This document shows, piece by piece, positions 6,207-6,550 of a stretch of 6,550 bases of DNA (its first letter is position 1; the number at the start of each line of letters is the position of its first letter). Source of the DNA: Erythrobacter sp. UBA3075 (GTDB taxonomy: Bacteria; Pseudomonadota; Alphaproteobacteria; Sphingomonadales; Sphingomonadaceae); NCBI GenBank assembly GCA_002367375.1, contig DFBR01000116.1, positions 1 to 6,550 on the forward strand. Reading direction: 5' to 3'. Position numbers and translations under genes: made by a program. The notes under the pieces were generated by a model. The model was not told the origin of the DNA, searched no databases, and saw only the letters and a list, made by a program, of their open reading frames with translations.

Positions 6207-6386
6207 ATGGCCGGCTATCACTTCTGTCGTCTGGCTTCAGACGAAAATGGCGCAACCGCTGTCGAATATGGCATTCTTGCCATGCTGATTGCTGTCGCTC
6301 TAGCGGGCACCATGCTGTCGCTCGGCAATGAGGTCGAGACGCAATATGATACGATTTCGACGGAATATTCCGAAGCGAACAAGTAA
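6207..6386 (+). CDS. Flp/Fap-type (Tad) pilin precursor
   Basis: This encodes a 59-residue prepilin of the Flp family, the major subunit of Tad (tight adherence) pili assembled through the inner membrane and secretin. A 15-residue leader with basic and polar residues ends in DENG. Cleavage after this Gly, normally by a CpaA/TadV-type prepilin peptidase, would give mature pilin starting ATAVEYG, with the conserved Glu at +5 and Tyr at +6. A hydrophobic helix follows (YGILAMLIAVALAGTMLSLG), then a short polar tail. Length and layout match Caulobacter PilA. The frame is open from an ATG at 6099, which would give 95 residues, but the extra 36 residues look non-coding and would give an abnormally long leader. 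ATG 6198 (62 residues) is also possible. I prefer 6207 because of the GGGGA eight bases upstream. No other tad/cpa genes are visible, so the rest of the locus is downstream or elsewhere. Confidence 0.88.
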   Translation: MAGYHFCRLASDENGATAVEYGILAMLIAVALAGTMLSLGNEVETQYDTISTEYSEANK

Positions 6387-6424
6387 CAAGCCGCTTTCCT
6401 ACACCACACGCGCACAGGCACCGC

Positions 6425-6444
6425 GCGGGGCCATTTTACCCCGC
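6425..6444. other. GC-rich hairpin after the pilin gene
   Basis: GCGGGG (6425-6430) pairs with CCCCGC (6439-6444) around an eight-base loop, 38 bases past the pilin stop. There is no T-run after it on either strand, so it is not a standard intrinsic terminator. It may slow the polymerase or protect the 3' end of the pilin mRNA, or it may be incidental. Confidence 0.35.
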
Positions 6445-6458
6445 CCGGAGCCTTCGCC

Positions 6459-6550
6459 GTGCCCAAAGCCAAGACCAGCACCCTCCCCGCTTTCAGGCAT
6501 TTTTGGCTTCAAGCGCCAGCGCGGACATCCGTCCGCTCGGCTAACGGGCT
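6459..6550 (+). CDS. Possible start of an unidentified gene (runs off window)
   Basis: A frame starting at GTG 6459 (PKAKTSTLPAFRHFWLQAP...) stays open to the window end, about 30 codons. GGAG (6447-6450) lies eight bases before the GTG, a suitable ribosome-binding position. The peptide shows no recognisable motif and does not look like the hydrophobic start of a CpaA prepilin peptidase or like CpaB, the genes often found after a Flp pilin. Such a short open frame in GC-rich DNA is common by chance. Alternatively the end of a leftward gene may lie here: a - strand frame from 6550 reaches a stop near 6509. The stretch 6387-6458 holds no gene. Confidence 0.2.
   Translation, partial: MPKAKTSTLPAFRHFWLQAPARTSVRSANG
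6521..6536. repeat. Small perfect hairpin GCGGAC-N4-GTCCGC
   Basis: A six-base GC-rich stem with the four-base loop ATCC lies near the right edge. It has no adjoining T-run and falls inside the unassigned open frame. No function is assigned. Confidence 0.3.

Noticed and set aside
6425..6444. Rho-independent terminator for the pilin gene
   Set aside because: The stem is only six base pairs with an eight-base loop, and no T-run follows on either strand. It is recorded only as a hairpin.
1..6550. CRISPR array, tRNA/rRNA genes, insertion sequence or prophage elements
   Set aside because: No regularly spaced repeats, no cloverleaf-like or rRNA-like segments, and no transposase or integrase motifs were seen on either strand.

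Overview
The window looks like chromosomal DNA of a GC-rich alphaproteobacterium, most likely a sphingomonad (Sphingomonadales, perhaps the Erythrobacter group). The reasons are the type of TonB-dependent receptor, a class I SAM methyltransferase of a kind I associate with sphingomonads, a short Flp-type pilin resembling Caulobacter PilA, and GC-rich third codon positions. This placement comes from family recognition; no marker gene is present.

Left part (1-2764, + strand): three genes appear to form one tightly packed operon. The first is only the last 48 codons of a 2-oxoglutarate/Fe(II) oxygenase of the Tpa1-like prolyl-hydroxylase type. The second is a 564-residue protein with about eleven TPR-like repeats followed by a second, different 2OG-Fe(II) oxygenase domain. 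The third is a 309-residue class I SAM-dependent methyltransferase. Both junctions are 4-base ATGA overlaps, so translation is probably coupled. The arrangement suggests an uncharacterised hydroxylation/methylation module whose substrate cannot be read from the sequence.

Middle (2765-2975): a convergent intergenic gap holds two small degenerate repeat clusters and a strong hairpin with T-runs on both sides, which reads as a bidirectional terminator. Opposite it, on the - strand, is a complete 968-residue TonB-dependent outer-membrane receptor (2976-5882) with a signal peptide, a TonB-box-like segment, a plug domain, a barrel ending in Phe, and six cysteines in three close pairs. Its codon use is so biased that the opposite strand stays open for about 1000 codons.

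Right part (5883-6550): a divergent intergenic region with three inverted repeats separates the receptor from a small Flp/Fap-type pilin gene on the + strand. The pilin is best read as 59 residues starting at 6207, not as the 95-residue frame starting at 6099. After it come a GC-rich hairpin and a reading frame that runs off the window and that I cannot identify.

How the parts work together is partly inference. The receptor imports an unknown ligand across the outer membrane, and the convergent oxygenase/methyltransferase operon may modify that ligand, the receptor, or an unrelated cellular protein. The pilin belongs to Tad/Flp pilus biogenesis and probably has no functional link to the receptor beyond sharing an intergenic region.
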